Part shown: piece by piece, positions 33,917-45,079 of the stretch
How positions within the stretch are numbered: position 1 is the stretch's first letter
Layout: each line of letters starts with the position of its first letter
Assembly (NCBI GenBank): GCA_965153455.1
Contig: OZ234493.1
Location: forward strand, 9,228,213-9,292,212
Direction: 5' to 3'
Length of the DNA: 64,000 bases
Source: Sphagnum compactum
Taxonomy: Eukaryota; Bryophyta; Sphagnopsida; Sphagnales
Made by a program: the position numbers and the translations under genes
Notes under the pieces: generated by a model
Told to the model about the DNA's origin: nothing
Seen by the model: the letters and a program-made list of their open reading frames with translations, nothing else
Databases searched by the model: none

Positions 33917-36710
33917 ATGCTTTCAAACCCCATCAAATGGAGTCATTTGATTGTCGAGACCTCTTTTGGGATGTGGTTATCTAACACACATGGGCACAAC
34001 AAAAGGTTTGCTTTGTTGAAGTTGTATTCATCCCACAAATTGAGTGATTCCTTTATAAGCGGTGAAGAGACCATACTTGGTGGGAAGTGTCAATTTGTTT
34101 GTTGAAAATGTAACATTAGTGAAACACTACAAAAGCCTTGAATCAAAAGTGATATTTACTGATACATGATGAAACATTGATTGTGCAAGGGGCGTGCAAG
34201 CATGCTAAAGTAGGCCAATTGGTGATTCTTGTTCAAAAAGTAAAAGTAAGTGGAAAGTAGATTTTGCATTTTTCAAGTTTTAGGCCTTTTAACGATGTTG
34301 TAAATTTTGGGGAATACTTGCCATATCAAATAAACCATACATGGCCATGCCCAATATTCAAGCTATTTTATTTATTTATTGCAAGTTTATATATGATACA
34401 TTTTCCAAATCAAATTATTCAAATGATGTGTTATTAATGTTCGAACCATCATGCATATTGATACATAATTTTTGGAACTTGAATCTTTCAATTATGACAA
34501 TGTTAAGCCTTTCAAAGTAAAAAATATTCTTACATAAGTCTAAAGCAATTAAAATTTACTTTTCAATATGAATTACAAATGTATTTTGTGTTTGTAACAT
34601 GATAAAACACACTTTAAACATTCTTTGAGGAAGCCATGAGAATGAATTTTTAAAATGAAAGATCATGATTATACTTTATGTTTACTTTGTGCAAAATGGG
34701 ACAACACCAAATCAAAAAAAATGAATGAAAGTAGGTTGGAAAAAATGTAAACGCAACATCTTAAGCTTTTAAAAACTTTTTCAAGTCATACAACATATGC
34801 TCATGTAATTTAAACATTAATTTTCAAAGAACGTGTCCTATTTTTTAACTCCCAAAGTTGACAATTTGGTTTTCCTACATTCTCATGATACTTTTTTGAC
34901 CTACTTTAACATGTTTATGCCTAATTATTAACTACTTTCCATAGGTACCAATGTCAATATGGTCCTAATGACTTCACCAACATTGTTGAAGACATTATTT
35001 AATAGCATAATTTGTAGCCCAAAAAATATAATGTCACAAGTAAAGTGACAAGGGACCAAGGGATTTAGATAAAAAACTAGGAAGCTCCATCAAAAGGGAT
35101 TACATTAAAGCCAACTTCATAATGAATACCCTATTTTTTTATAAAACACATATCAAAAGTGTGTTTCATCCAACAAAACATTGTAATGCAAATAATTTAC
35201 ATGTTCATGGGGACCTAAAAGTTGGAGAGGTTTGATTTCTTAGCACATTTGTCACAAGATATGAAGGATTTTGTTATTGAACGGTTGAAGCTTGGGCTTT
35301 TAATGTCCTAGATAATGGCCAAACACAAACTCCAAGCCAAGGACATCATGAATGGTTGATTGGAATTGACTAAGGACATGTTCTTCACTTAATAAGATGT
35401 TCAATTCCTATTAGGAAAGTTAGCCCATGAAACATACCAACTACACAAAAATGATGCAAAAAGTGTGCATATGCATGTCCAACAAAATCCACATTATGTG
35501 TTTTACTATTGAGAATTTGACCTTCAAATAAAATGTTCATTGATAGGACACAATATGCCCTTCATTGTGGGAATCCAAACACAATGCAAAAGGAGATGAT
35601 GATTATACATGGGCACCAAAGGATTGTTGATATTGATGCCACATTTGGCACCAATGAAGTGTTTCAAATCCTTATGTGTAGTGAAACATGTTTTGTGTAT
35701 AATTGTCCTTCACCATTTCAATTGTAGATGTTGCACAAACTAATTTCTACCTTTACATTGTTGTGATTTTATTTCTTTTTTTATACAATGATGATGTTTG
35801 ATGAGTGGCACAATAGCATTTCGGTTGCATATTGTATCACATTGTTATCAAAAAAAAAATCCAACACGATGGATGTGTGCTTTGAATGATCACATTCACC
35901 AAAATAGTCCAAATTGGCTACCCAATGTTTTCATATTGATTGTACAAAAGGAAATATAAATAGCCTCAAGTAATCCCCCACAAGCATTATCTAGAATTAA
36001 CTTTAATTAATGTTTTTGATACTAATGTTATTTTTATTGTATGTCATTTTCCTTGTCCAATCCATGGCTTAACTTTCCCATTACACCCTCATGTGTCTTT
36101 GCCTTCTTATAGAATTATATGGCCTTACACAACCATCTTCCTTCACACATGACATGTGACAAGAACATGCCAAATGCAAGCATGCATTAAGATTTAAAAA
36201 CCTAGAGCTATATGTCAAGGTGTTGTAAGGGTGGGCAACATTATGTATGATAAGGTGGGTCCATTTGGAATTGGTATTAAAACATGGGCCATGGGCAAGT
36301 CGAGATCTTTGACCCTCAAATACCTTACAACAAATGCATTTTGGGATTATATGGAGGAAAATTACTTGTTTAAAACTCATATGTGTGGTGGTGGTTAGGT
36401 ACAAAATTTTGCCATATGTTGGGCAAGATACTAATGCAACAATTGAAAGGTATTGTAAAACACTAAATTTTCAATTAAAAGTTGAAAAAAGTAAGATGGT
36501 TGGTCATCACATGGACCAATGCATTCACGAGCTTACTAGAAGGTTATATTTGAGGCCATAAAACATTGTTGACAATAATGTTACATTATTGAAGTATGAT
36601 GGGCAACCAACATTTGTAACCTTTTCCAAATGACCACACATTCAATATATTATCCACAACCCAATTTCTCAATGGGCATCATGTAATTGCCTTCATGTTC
36701 AACATGAATA
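33917..36710 (+). pseudogene. MULE transposase relic with SWIM remnant, right arm
   Basis: Piecing frames together gives a Mutator-like transposase. It reads RFDFLAHLSQDMKDFVIERLKLG (first part, about 35230-35300), MQKEMM, then IVDIDATFGTNE (about 35620-35657, whose Asp fits the first acidic residue of a MULE DDE domain) and MMMFDEWHNSISVAY (about 35790-35835). After a non-coding stretch come VGQDTNATIERY and VEKSKMVGHHMDQCIHELT (about 36415-36540), then HIQYIIHNPISQWASCNC (about 36635-36690), the start of a SWIM CxC zinc finger. The protein stops before the second half of that finger. Many stops and frameshifts mark it as dead. The region upstream of 35200 is too decayed to assign firmly. 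Confidence 0.7.
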
Positions 36711-36714
36711 ATGA

Positions 36715-38719
36715 TAAATAGTGTCCATGGAAACTTCAATGCCTTGTTCAAAAGCAATTAATGCGTAATTATGTTACAACTACATTTCCATATAAAATCG
36801 GGAATTACAAAATAAAATGCCATGTCAAAAATTCATAGAGTTTTATTGTAGTTGCATGTTAATTACAAGATGGAGCCTTATACTGATGTAAAACAACAAT
36901 ATATACAATTGTGGTCAACCATATTTTGAATTTGTGAACAATTTGCATGAAAACTTTGTGAATGACAAGCACCATATAATTAGCAAAAATGTAACATTCA
37001 ACTAGCATCTACCTTGCAATTAGTGCATGTCATTGATGTATATAGTCATGCCACATGTATGCACTGCCAACATCCATTAAATCTAAAACTTTCAATTCCT
37101 TTGTAATTAGTTATCAATTACCATGCAATTGAATGTCCATTGCAATTGGTGTACAACTAATTTCAACTATACATATAGATTTCAAGTTTCAAATTTGCAC
37201 AAGATATGCAAAGCCATATGACATTTGGTTGTAGGTTTTACATCTATGGTTATTATGCACTTGTGCTTAGTGTCAAAAAAATATAAATGATGAATGAGGA
37301 AATGATTGTTCCTTTTAATTATTATTTTTTGGTTTTTTATGAAGTAACCAAGAGACATATTATGTGACAATCTTTTGCATTTCAACTTTTAGTTCAAATA
37401 ATGAAATGTTCAAGTTAGATAAACAAAAATTTCATTTTTATTTAAATAACATGAAATGAAGACCTTTTTTTTGTTGTTCATTTCTTTGTCTAAATCATTG
37501 TTATTTTTAATTCATTGATTGAAACCATAAAAATCTTATTCTTAAGATTGTGTGAAATTATAAAAACTTTTTGTTATTGGGTGTAATGAATAGAAAATTC
37601 AATTTTGACATTCATGGTGTTTGTGCATTTGCAATATCATTCATTCTTCTTATGCATAATAATATATTGTTGTTAAGTTGTTAGTTTTATACAACTAAAA
37701 TGAAATACTGATTATGAATTTTGATATTGCGTGTCCCAAAACATTCAAGTTTAATCTATTGTTGTGCTATGGTCCAACAAATGTGAAGGTACGGTTACAT
37801 CTACATGTGAAAATATTCAAAACCAATGTACTTCAATTTTTCTTATGACACTTTATTTTGAATTTGAATGGTTGTTTGTAAATGAAATTGAAGCAATGAA
37901 TATATTGCATTACCAATGTCATTGTTTTGTACATGTATAAATCCTCCATGATAAATTTCAATATTTTTTAGCTTGAATTCTGAGAAATTGTGTCTACTAA
38001 GACTAGACTACCATGCAACTAAATGTCCATTACAACTAATGTACAACTAAATTTCAACTACTTGCATGAATATTAAACATTTAGGTTGTTAAATTTATAC
38101 AACTAAAATGAATTATTGATCATAAACTTTGATGATGCACATTTCAATACATTCAAAATTCAATAAACTTTCATGTTAAAACAATGAAAGTGAAAGTAAG
38201 TTTACACACCTACATGTGAAAAAATTCAAGACCAGTATATTTTCTTTTTTTAATATGACATTTTCATTTTTATTTAGATGGTTGTTTGTAAATGTAGAAC
38301 TTGTAATTTAACCATTATATTGCTATGATGTGTTTTTTATTTGAATGTTAAGTCAATTATGACATGATGTATGTCGCTTGTTAATTGCATTATAGTTGTA
38401 AACTATATGTACATTATTTATTAACTACAATTTGTATGTATATTGCTTATTAGCTGGATTATAGTTGTAAAAGATTTTTACTTAAATTTAGAATATGAAC
38501 ATTAGAATTTTTTTGCATTGAAATAAGGTTATTATTACATTGATGTGCAAACATCATTTCAGATTGGCAATAATCAAAATATAACCCAACTTTTGAATAG
38601 AGACAACCCTGTGGCCCTCTTAGCATCATCCAAATGCATGATGGAAAACAAAGTAAAAATAAAATTAAGGGTTTACAAACATATCATTATGAATAATTTC
38701 TGATTTAGGATATTTGCAT
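36715..38719. other. AT-rich filler, right arm
   Basis: This is the mirror of 15916-17930, with no recognisable gene. Confidence 0.5.
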
Positions 38720-39365
38720 ACAATTTGCAGATCTCCTTTTCTTGATTGCCCTTGGTGGGTTTGGGATTCTAATTAGGAGCATCCCATGTGAGTTTAAAAG
38801 GCTTTGTTTAACCAACTTTACTCACCCAAATTGTTTTAGAAAATTATCATCCTTTTCAATTCATGAAAATACATTACATGGGATAGACCTCATTCCCCAC
38901 ATAGGTATGCTAATGACGTGCAACAATTTGTTAAAGGCTAATCTTGCCAATAAAGGTCATCAAACCTCCTTGAGGCATTGCGCTTCAATTTGAAATCAAT
39001 CTCACTCACCTTTAACTTGATTTTTTGTTTAATCAATTGCCTTATTTTCATTACAAATTTGTTGTGCATGTGGGTTGTTCAAAATGCAAGCATTCATGGC
39101 GTGGTGGTCTTGCCACCTTGGCCCCCCAAAATGAATAGAAAAAGGATAGCTAAATTTACATACTTCCATGTGAAGCCCACGTTTATTGTTAAAATGTTAA
39201 CAAAACAACCATTTAGTCGCATAACTATTAATGCATCCATCAATTTTACACACCCACCTTGACCCCTCATGCACCCAATTTGCATCTTCCATTACATGTT
39301 TTGGTGAGATTTTTCCATGATCACCTTTGGAAAAACCATTTCCCTTACAAAAATAACATAATTAT
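38720..39365 (-). pseudogene. Decayed C2H2-like zinc-finger coding relic, right arm
   Basis: This is the mirror of 15270-15915 with about 1-2% substitutions. It has the same stops and the same C-x4-C-x12-H spacing, so it was already dead before the arms separated. Antisense open frames at 38742-38993 and 38978-39262 are shadows of the relic. Confidence 0.6.
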
Positions 39366-39658
39366 GAAATGAATGTGAATGTTGCCCAAAAAGATGAAAT
39401 ATTCATTTATACATGATGAGTGTATTGCTATTAAACCAATAAGTGGATGGTAAACACGATGAGGGTGTTACAAACAAAAATTACACCCTAAACCCATTAT
39501 ATAACGGTATTGTTTGGTGTTAAGTGGAAGAAACACCTATCTAAACATATGGGTATTGCTTGGAAAAAAATGGGCAAAAAAATTACCCATCCCCACTTTT
39601 GGATAGAAAATGAAGATAGGTTGGGATTTTTTGAAATGTTTGGGTTAAATTAAACTTT

Positions 39659-39841
39659 TTAAAACCCTAACATATGAAACGCATAATCCATCACAAGATA
39701 TTTACCTCCAAGAACGGATGTATATGTGACAATTCTTTGTTTTATTTCAATTTGCTCATTTATTGTAACATTCATTTGATGTTGATTATCATTAATTGAT
39801 GTTTTTCCTTGGCATCTAGGTTTCTTTCGAGGATGTGCCAT
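39659..39841 (-). other. Small ORF, right arm
   Basis: This is the mirror copy of 14793-14975. The frame is kept but with several substitutions near the C-terminus, so there is no strong sign of selection. Confidence 0.2.
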
Positions 39842-40384
39842 TTTAAAACAAAACAATGGTTAATTAATGCTTTGTTCCTTCTTCTTTTATTTCTAGTTCA
39901 TCAATTTTATTTTCATTTATAAGCACATCACTAAGAAAATATACATATCTTTTGGCCATATTCAATCCCAAAAAAAAAACTTGAAGCTCCTTAGTAATGG
40001 TGATAGTAGCCATTCAATGTCACTAGTGTTGGGAAGCTTCAAGCTCGCTCAAGAGTAAACAATTGTAATAAAAAATTAAAATGGAAAATTATTTATTGCA
40101 ACTTGATGTGACCTACTACAAGGTAATGCGGTGCTTCAAATTCGTTGTTGCCTTTTCTTATACACACAATCAAAAATAACATTTATAATTTTAATGTACA
40201 TTATTTACAACATTTTAATATTAAATGGTAACAATATTTTAAAACTTTATGTTGCCAAAAAATGTCAATTACTCATGTTGTTGCTATTGCAACATCATCA
40301 TCATTAATATTCTCTTCATCAACAACAACATGATGTTTCTACTATTATAAAATCATCACCATGGTTTTCACCAATAGTAACAAA

Positions 40385-41010
40385 TAACCCCATGAAACAA
40401 TGTTTCTTGAGTGAAAATTTAGAAATTTTTAAAGGTCCAAAGTTAATTAATTTTGCTAAAAATTTGGTAAATCTCATAAAAACCTCAATTAAAAAAAATT
40501 TAAAAACATTATCATGAAAATGACAATGAATGTTTATTTGTGCCCATGAAACAATTTTTGTGGGGTGAAATTTTGGAAATTTTTAAAGGTCCAAAGTTGA
40601 CTAATTTTGCTAAAATTTGTAAAATTTCATAAACACCTCAATTGAAAAAATGACAAAAACATTATCATGAAAGTGACAATGAATGTTTATTTGTGCCCAT
40701 AAAACAATGTTTTCTTATGTGAAACTTTAGAGTTTTATAAAGGTTTAAATTTGATTAATTTTGTTAAATTTTTATTAAATTTCACAAAAACCTCAATTTA
40801 AAAAATGAAAAAAACTTTATCATGAAAATGACAATGAACATTTATTCACACCCATGAAACAATGTTTTTTTGGGTCAAAATTTTGGAAATCTTTTCAAGG
40901 TTTAAATTTGATTAATTTTTGCTAAATTTTTGTTAAATTTCACAAAAACTTCAATTGAAAAAATGAAAAAAATGTTATCATGAAAATCACAATGAACATT
41001 TATTCGCACC
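40385..41010 (-). repeat. 155-bp tandem repeat, four copies, right arm
   Basis: This is the mirror of 13625-14245; one unit compared between arms differed by two substitutions in about 180 bp. Confidence 0.85.
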
Positions 41011-41470
41011 ATCTTTTATAGCAACAAGAAAGAAGATGACAACAAGCTAGTTTGTTATTTTTTTTTGCAACAAAAAAATGAAGACAATGATGAGCAAGCT
41101 TAATGTCAATCTTTTATCGTGAAAGAAAATGAATACAATGATGAATTAACTCATCGTCATATGTGTAGGAAAAAGAAAATGAAGATGACATGTTTAGTTC
41201 GTCATCATCTTTTGTAGCAACATGAAAAAAGACAACAATGAGCTAGTTTATCATCATCATTTACAACAAAAAATTAAGTTTTTCAAGTTGAAAAATAAAT
41301 TTTCAAGCAAACTAAGTTTGTTGTCATCTTCTTTCCCATTGCAACCTTGTTTATCATCATCATGTACAACTTAATTTGGTGCCCAATTTTTTCAAGTAGA
41401 ACAACAAGAAGATGATGATGAACTTGGGCTCATCATCATCTTCTTTGCAATGCATAGTATGGAGAGGATG
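40995..41470 (-). repeat. GATGATGA-type minisatellite, right arm
   Basis: This is the mirror of 13170-13640. Confidence 0.7.
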
Positions 41471-41932
41471 AGACTTGCAACAACACAAAGATAAATAAAA
41501 ATAAGAAAAAGAAAGAAAAACAAGACAAATAGATAAGCAAGACACAAATAAGATGCCTTGTGTGTAAAGAAGCAAATTATGCACAAAGAAAGCCGTGTTT
41601 TCGTTGTCTACATTAAACAAGCTCACAAAGTTGTTGCGTCTATCCTCCATCAGTTGGAGCACCTCTAGAAATTGCAACACAAGCATTGTTGGCGATCCGC
41701 AACTAGTCTCAACCTTGATACAACTCTTTCTCCTAAGTTTCAATGTTGTTGATACCTTCAACAACTTTTTCTCCTTGCGGCAATGATGATGGCCATGTTG
41801 GAAAACAAAAAAAAACTTTTGAAAATGGATGGTGTAGATAGGTAGCTTGGGTGAGTGGAGTAGGTGGGTAGTTGGGCGACTAGGGTAAGTACGTGGGTGG
41901 AAAAATAATTTAACAATTAAGGGGACATGCAA
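41360..41932 (-). CDS. Hypothetical 190-codon ORF, right arm copy
   Basis: It encodes the same 190 residues as 12702-13274, read on the opposite strand of the right arm. One silent C/T difference was noticed. No family, signal peptide or clear promoter is recognised, and its status as a gene is unproven. Confidence 0.3.
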   Translation of the reverse strand: MHVPLIVKLFFHPRTYPSRPTTHLLHSPKLPIYTIHFQKFFFVFQHGHHHCRKEKKLLKVSTTLKLRRKSCIKVETSCGSPTMLVLQFLEVLQLMEDRRNNFVSLFNVDNENTAFFVHNLLLYTQGILFVSCLSICLVFLSFSYFYLSLCCCKSHPLHTMHCKEDDDEPKFIIIFLLFYLKKLGTKLSCT

Positions 41933-42804
41933 AAAAAAAGTTTGAGTGAACCTCTTTGACTACATGAGGTTCAGTAATTAGGATGAACACTAGTTCTTTT
42001 GAAACAAAATTGGTGGAGTCACAGGGCTAGGTCACTTAAGCCAAAGTTCAACTCTCATGTATATAAATTGAAAAGGTGAATTTTAGGGAAGCACATTTGC
42101 TTCTATTTTGCAATTGGGGTCCAAAGAGGTCATTCTATATGGGACATGCCCAATGCTCCAAAACTTTTGTTGATAAGCCAATCAATATGGCTCCTTGAAA
42201 AAAAGAAAAAAATTATGAAGTTGTGAGTGCACCCATGAACTAATTAATATGAATCACACTGTGTAGGACCATGAAAGTATTAAGTACTTGAACAAAAACT
42301 CAATTTGGAACCTAACCAAGGGTTTCTAGTCCTAAGAAAATTTGAAGGTGTAGGTTCTTGTATAAATTGTGTTAATTAGGGGGTTTTTTTTGTGAGATGT
42401 TTGTTCATCTATTGTACAATTTTTGTGTTTTTCATGATCTTGAAGGGAGGTTGGAATTATTAAAAGAAATCACCAAACCTATGTGCGTATTTCAATAAAA
42501 TAATTCTTGAAACTATGAAAATTGGAATTCAAATTCATAATCCAATAAATGCATTGTGTAATATAAAAAACTTTTGTATTGTCCTAAGGTTTCTTCTTTG
42601 TTAATAATATTATGAACAACTAAGGGTTCAAATTGTGGGGGTGGGAAAAACATGTAAGGCTCAATAAAGTTGGTTGGAGTGACCTAGCACCTATCAATGC
42701 ACTAGTCCATTGAAACTCGTTGTGGGTTTCATTGGTTGGATGAAGCTCTAATTTTTAAAAAACTTTTTCACTTCCTCACTACCCTTTTTTACCGCTTTCA
42801 TGGA

Positions 42805-43267
42805 CCTTTTTTTTTTCTTTCTATTATTCTTGGTTGTTTTTCTTCTCTTTCTTCTTATTTTCTTGTTTTTCTTGTTACTGTTTTTTCTTTTCTTCCTCCT
42901 TGTTTTTTTTTCCTTTTTTTTCATGCTATTTTTCCTTCTTTTCCTCCTTATTTCTTTTCTTGTTTTTTTTTCTATTCTCCCTTGCTCCTCTTCCTCTTTT
43001 TTTTCTTGATGTTTTTTCTTTTCTTCCCCCTTGCTCCTCTTCCTTTTTTTTTTCTTGATGTTTTTACTTCTCTTCCCCCTTACTCCTCTTCATTTATTTT
43101 TCTTCTCTTCCTCCTTGTTCCTTTTCCTTTTTTTCCCCCCTACTTCTTCCTTTTTTTTTTTTCCTTTTCTCTTGTTGTTTTTTCTTATTATTTTTCTTGA
43201 TGTTTTTTCTTGTTTCTCTCCTAGCCCTTCTTCATCTTTTTTCCTTGTTATTTTATTTTATTTTTCA
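42805..43267 (-). repeat. Long pyrimidine tract, right arm
   Basis: This is the reverse-complement partner of 11371-11830, with indels between the copies. The long Phe/Leu-rich open frames (for example 42736-43200) are a consequence of the T/C bias. Confidence 0.9.
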
Positions 43268-44340
43268 CGTGTGTTGGGTCTTTTAATTTGGAGCAAGATA
43301 GCGATTTGGAGAAACATTATAGCTTGTTTCAAAGGGTTGGCGAGTTGGATTCTAAGCAAGATCACAATGCAACTAAAGGTGAGTTGGAACGACAAGACTT
43401 GTTCATACAAAAACAAAACAAAGCTTAGAGCTTTTCAAGTGAGTTTTTTTGTTTTTAAAATTTTTTGTTTTCTTTTGGTTTCTTTTATTTTCTATTTTTT
43501 TCATGTTTTTTTTTCTGTTTCGTGTGTTTTTAAAAAAAAATCTTTTTTTTTTTTCATGTTTGTGCCTTTTTTTCATTTTTAAATTATATCTTTTATTTTG
43601 GTTTTGGTTTTAAAAATAATTTATTTTCTTTTTTGTTTTCAAATTCTCTCAATTTGTGTGTTTTGTTTTGTTTATTTATTTACTTATATATATATATAAT
43701 GTTTGTGTGTTTTTTTCTTACTCATATAAACCTTGAAACTTTTATTTACTATTGCATGTTTGTATTTGTGAATTAGATTGTGTGGAACCACTAAGGATGA
43801 GTTTATAATCAACATAATTCATCTTCACATATAACACCAACAATTGTGCACATATCATCATGTTACAAAAATGATCAAAGGAGTTGCAACTTATTGACAA
43901 ATTCATAAAATTATAAATGAAGAAATTAGTGATCGAAATGGATCTTTTATGAAAAAGGAATAACATGTCATTACTTCTTTTTTTGTATTAACATGGACTT
44001 ATTGATTTGCATTTTTGTTGGACATAATTCTTATGGTTTGGTGCATTTTGCATGTAATCTATGTGTACATAGAAACAAAAAAAAATAGTTTATGCCATTT
44101 TGTATTATGGCAACCAATGACATGTGAATGTTTCCAAAAGATCTTAGTGAATTTTTGAATTTCAAATTCATTTCAAATTTTGCATTAATTCATGTAAACG
44201 TTGCTTATTTACAAATTCAAATTGTATTATGTTAGTCAAGCAAAAAATATGAAACATTAAAAATAAACATAACTTTTATTTGAACATGCAATTGTACCTA
44301 CATATGAATTTTTTATAATGCATTGTACATTGTTTTCACC

Positions 44341-44640
44341 CCATAATACCTGCATTAACCTCCCAAATTTTTCGTCGATTTTTTTAGCCAACCATGTCAT
44401 ATTCACATCCATAATTGTTAAATTACATTTTGTAACATAATCACCCCACAATACCCACATTGCATTCCCAAATTCTTCACTAGTTTTTTTGGCCGACTAT
44501 GTAATACCTAGATCCATAATTGTTAGAACTTTTTTTGCAACATTGCCACCTTGTAATGCCCACATTGCATTCCAAAATTCTTCATTGATTTTTTTGGTTA
44601 ACAATTGCCACCAACTATGCAATACCTACAATATGGGTCT
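44341..44640. repeat. 105-bp tandem repeat, about 2.8 units
   Basis: Units starting AATACC or AATGCC lie at 44345, 44450 and 44555 (105-bp spacing), each with TGCATT, TCCCAAATTCTTC, GATTTTTTTGG and CCATAATTGTTA blocks. The outer boundary of the right arm (44416) falls inside the first unit. Confidence 0.85.
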
Positions 44641-45079
44641 TAAAAATGTTGATTATTGTATCAACCAATTATGTAATATTTGTAAACCTACATGTTTTCC
44701 CAATTAAAAATTTACTTATATGCGAATATTGGATGTGTAATGTTTGACATGTGGTTTTGGCATTATACCAAAGTGGGTGTTGCATTTTGAGGTCAAAAGT
44801 CCACCTAAATGAGGCTTGGACTAATAAATGTTAGTTTCGGCATGATCCTTAATGTGAGTATTGCATATTGGGTAATTAATACAACTTATTAATGGTGGAT
44901 GAAAATATTGCATTGTGATTTAAAGTGGGTTAATGAAGTTTATCCAATTTAAAAAGGTATTGCAAAATCATTTCAAAAGTGTGTTGAAATTCCATTCAAT
45001 TTTAAATGCATTGATTTTTGTAATACTTCATTGATGATAATAATTGCATTCCATAATATCTTTAGGATTTTCTTGTGTG
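44641..45079. other. Unassigned AT-rich DNA
   Basis: No gene or clear repeat is recognised. Confidence 0.5.

Larger units (their letters stand above)
33613..44416 (-). repeat. Right arm of giant inverted repeat
   Basis: This is the mirror of 10252-21044. Its inner end (33613) directly abuts a dispersed repeat (33485-33612). Its outer end (44416) lies inside the first unit of a 105-bp tandem repeat. Contents in order are a MULE relic, AT-rich DNA, a zinc-finger relic, minisatellites, a 190-codon ORF and a pyrimidine tract. Confidence 0.95.

Noticed and set aside
42736-43582. Long Phe/Leu/Ser-rich open frames in the pyrimidine tract, and their left-arm mirrors (11354-11898)
   Set aside because: They follow from a T/C-only composition; all frames on that strand stay open and the copies differ by frame-changing indels.
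10252-44416. Assembly artefact (haplotypes joined head to head) as the sole explanation of the inverted repeat
   Set aside because: Not excluded, but the arms differ at many sites and end within different local contexts, which is also what a real inverted duplication would show; long reads are needed to decide.
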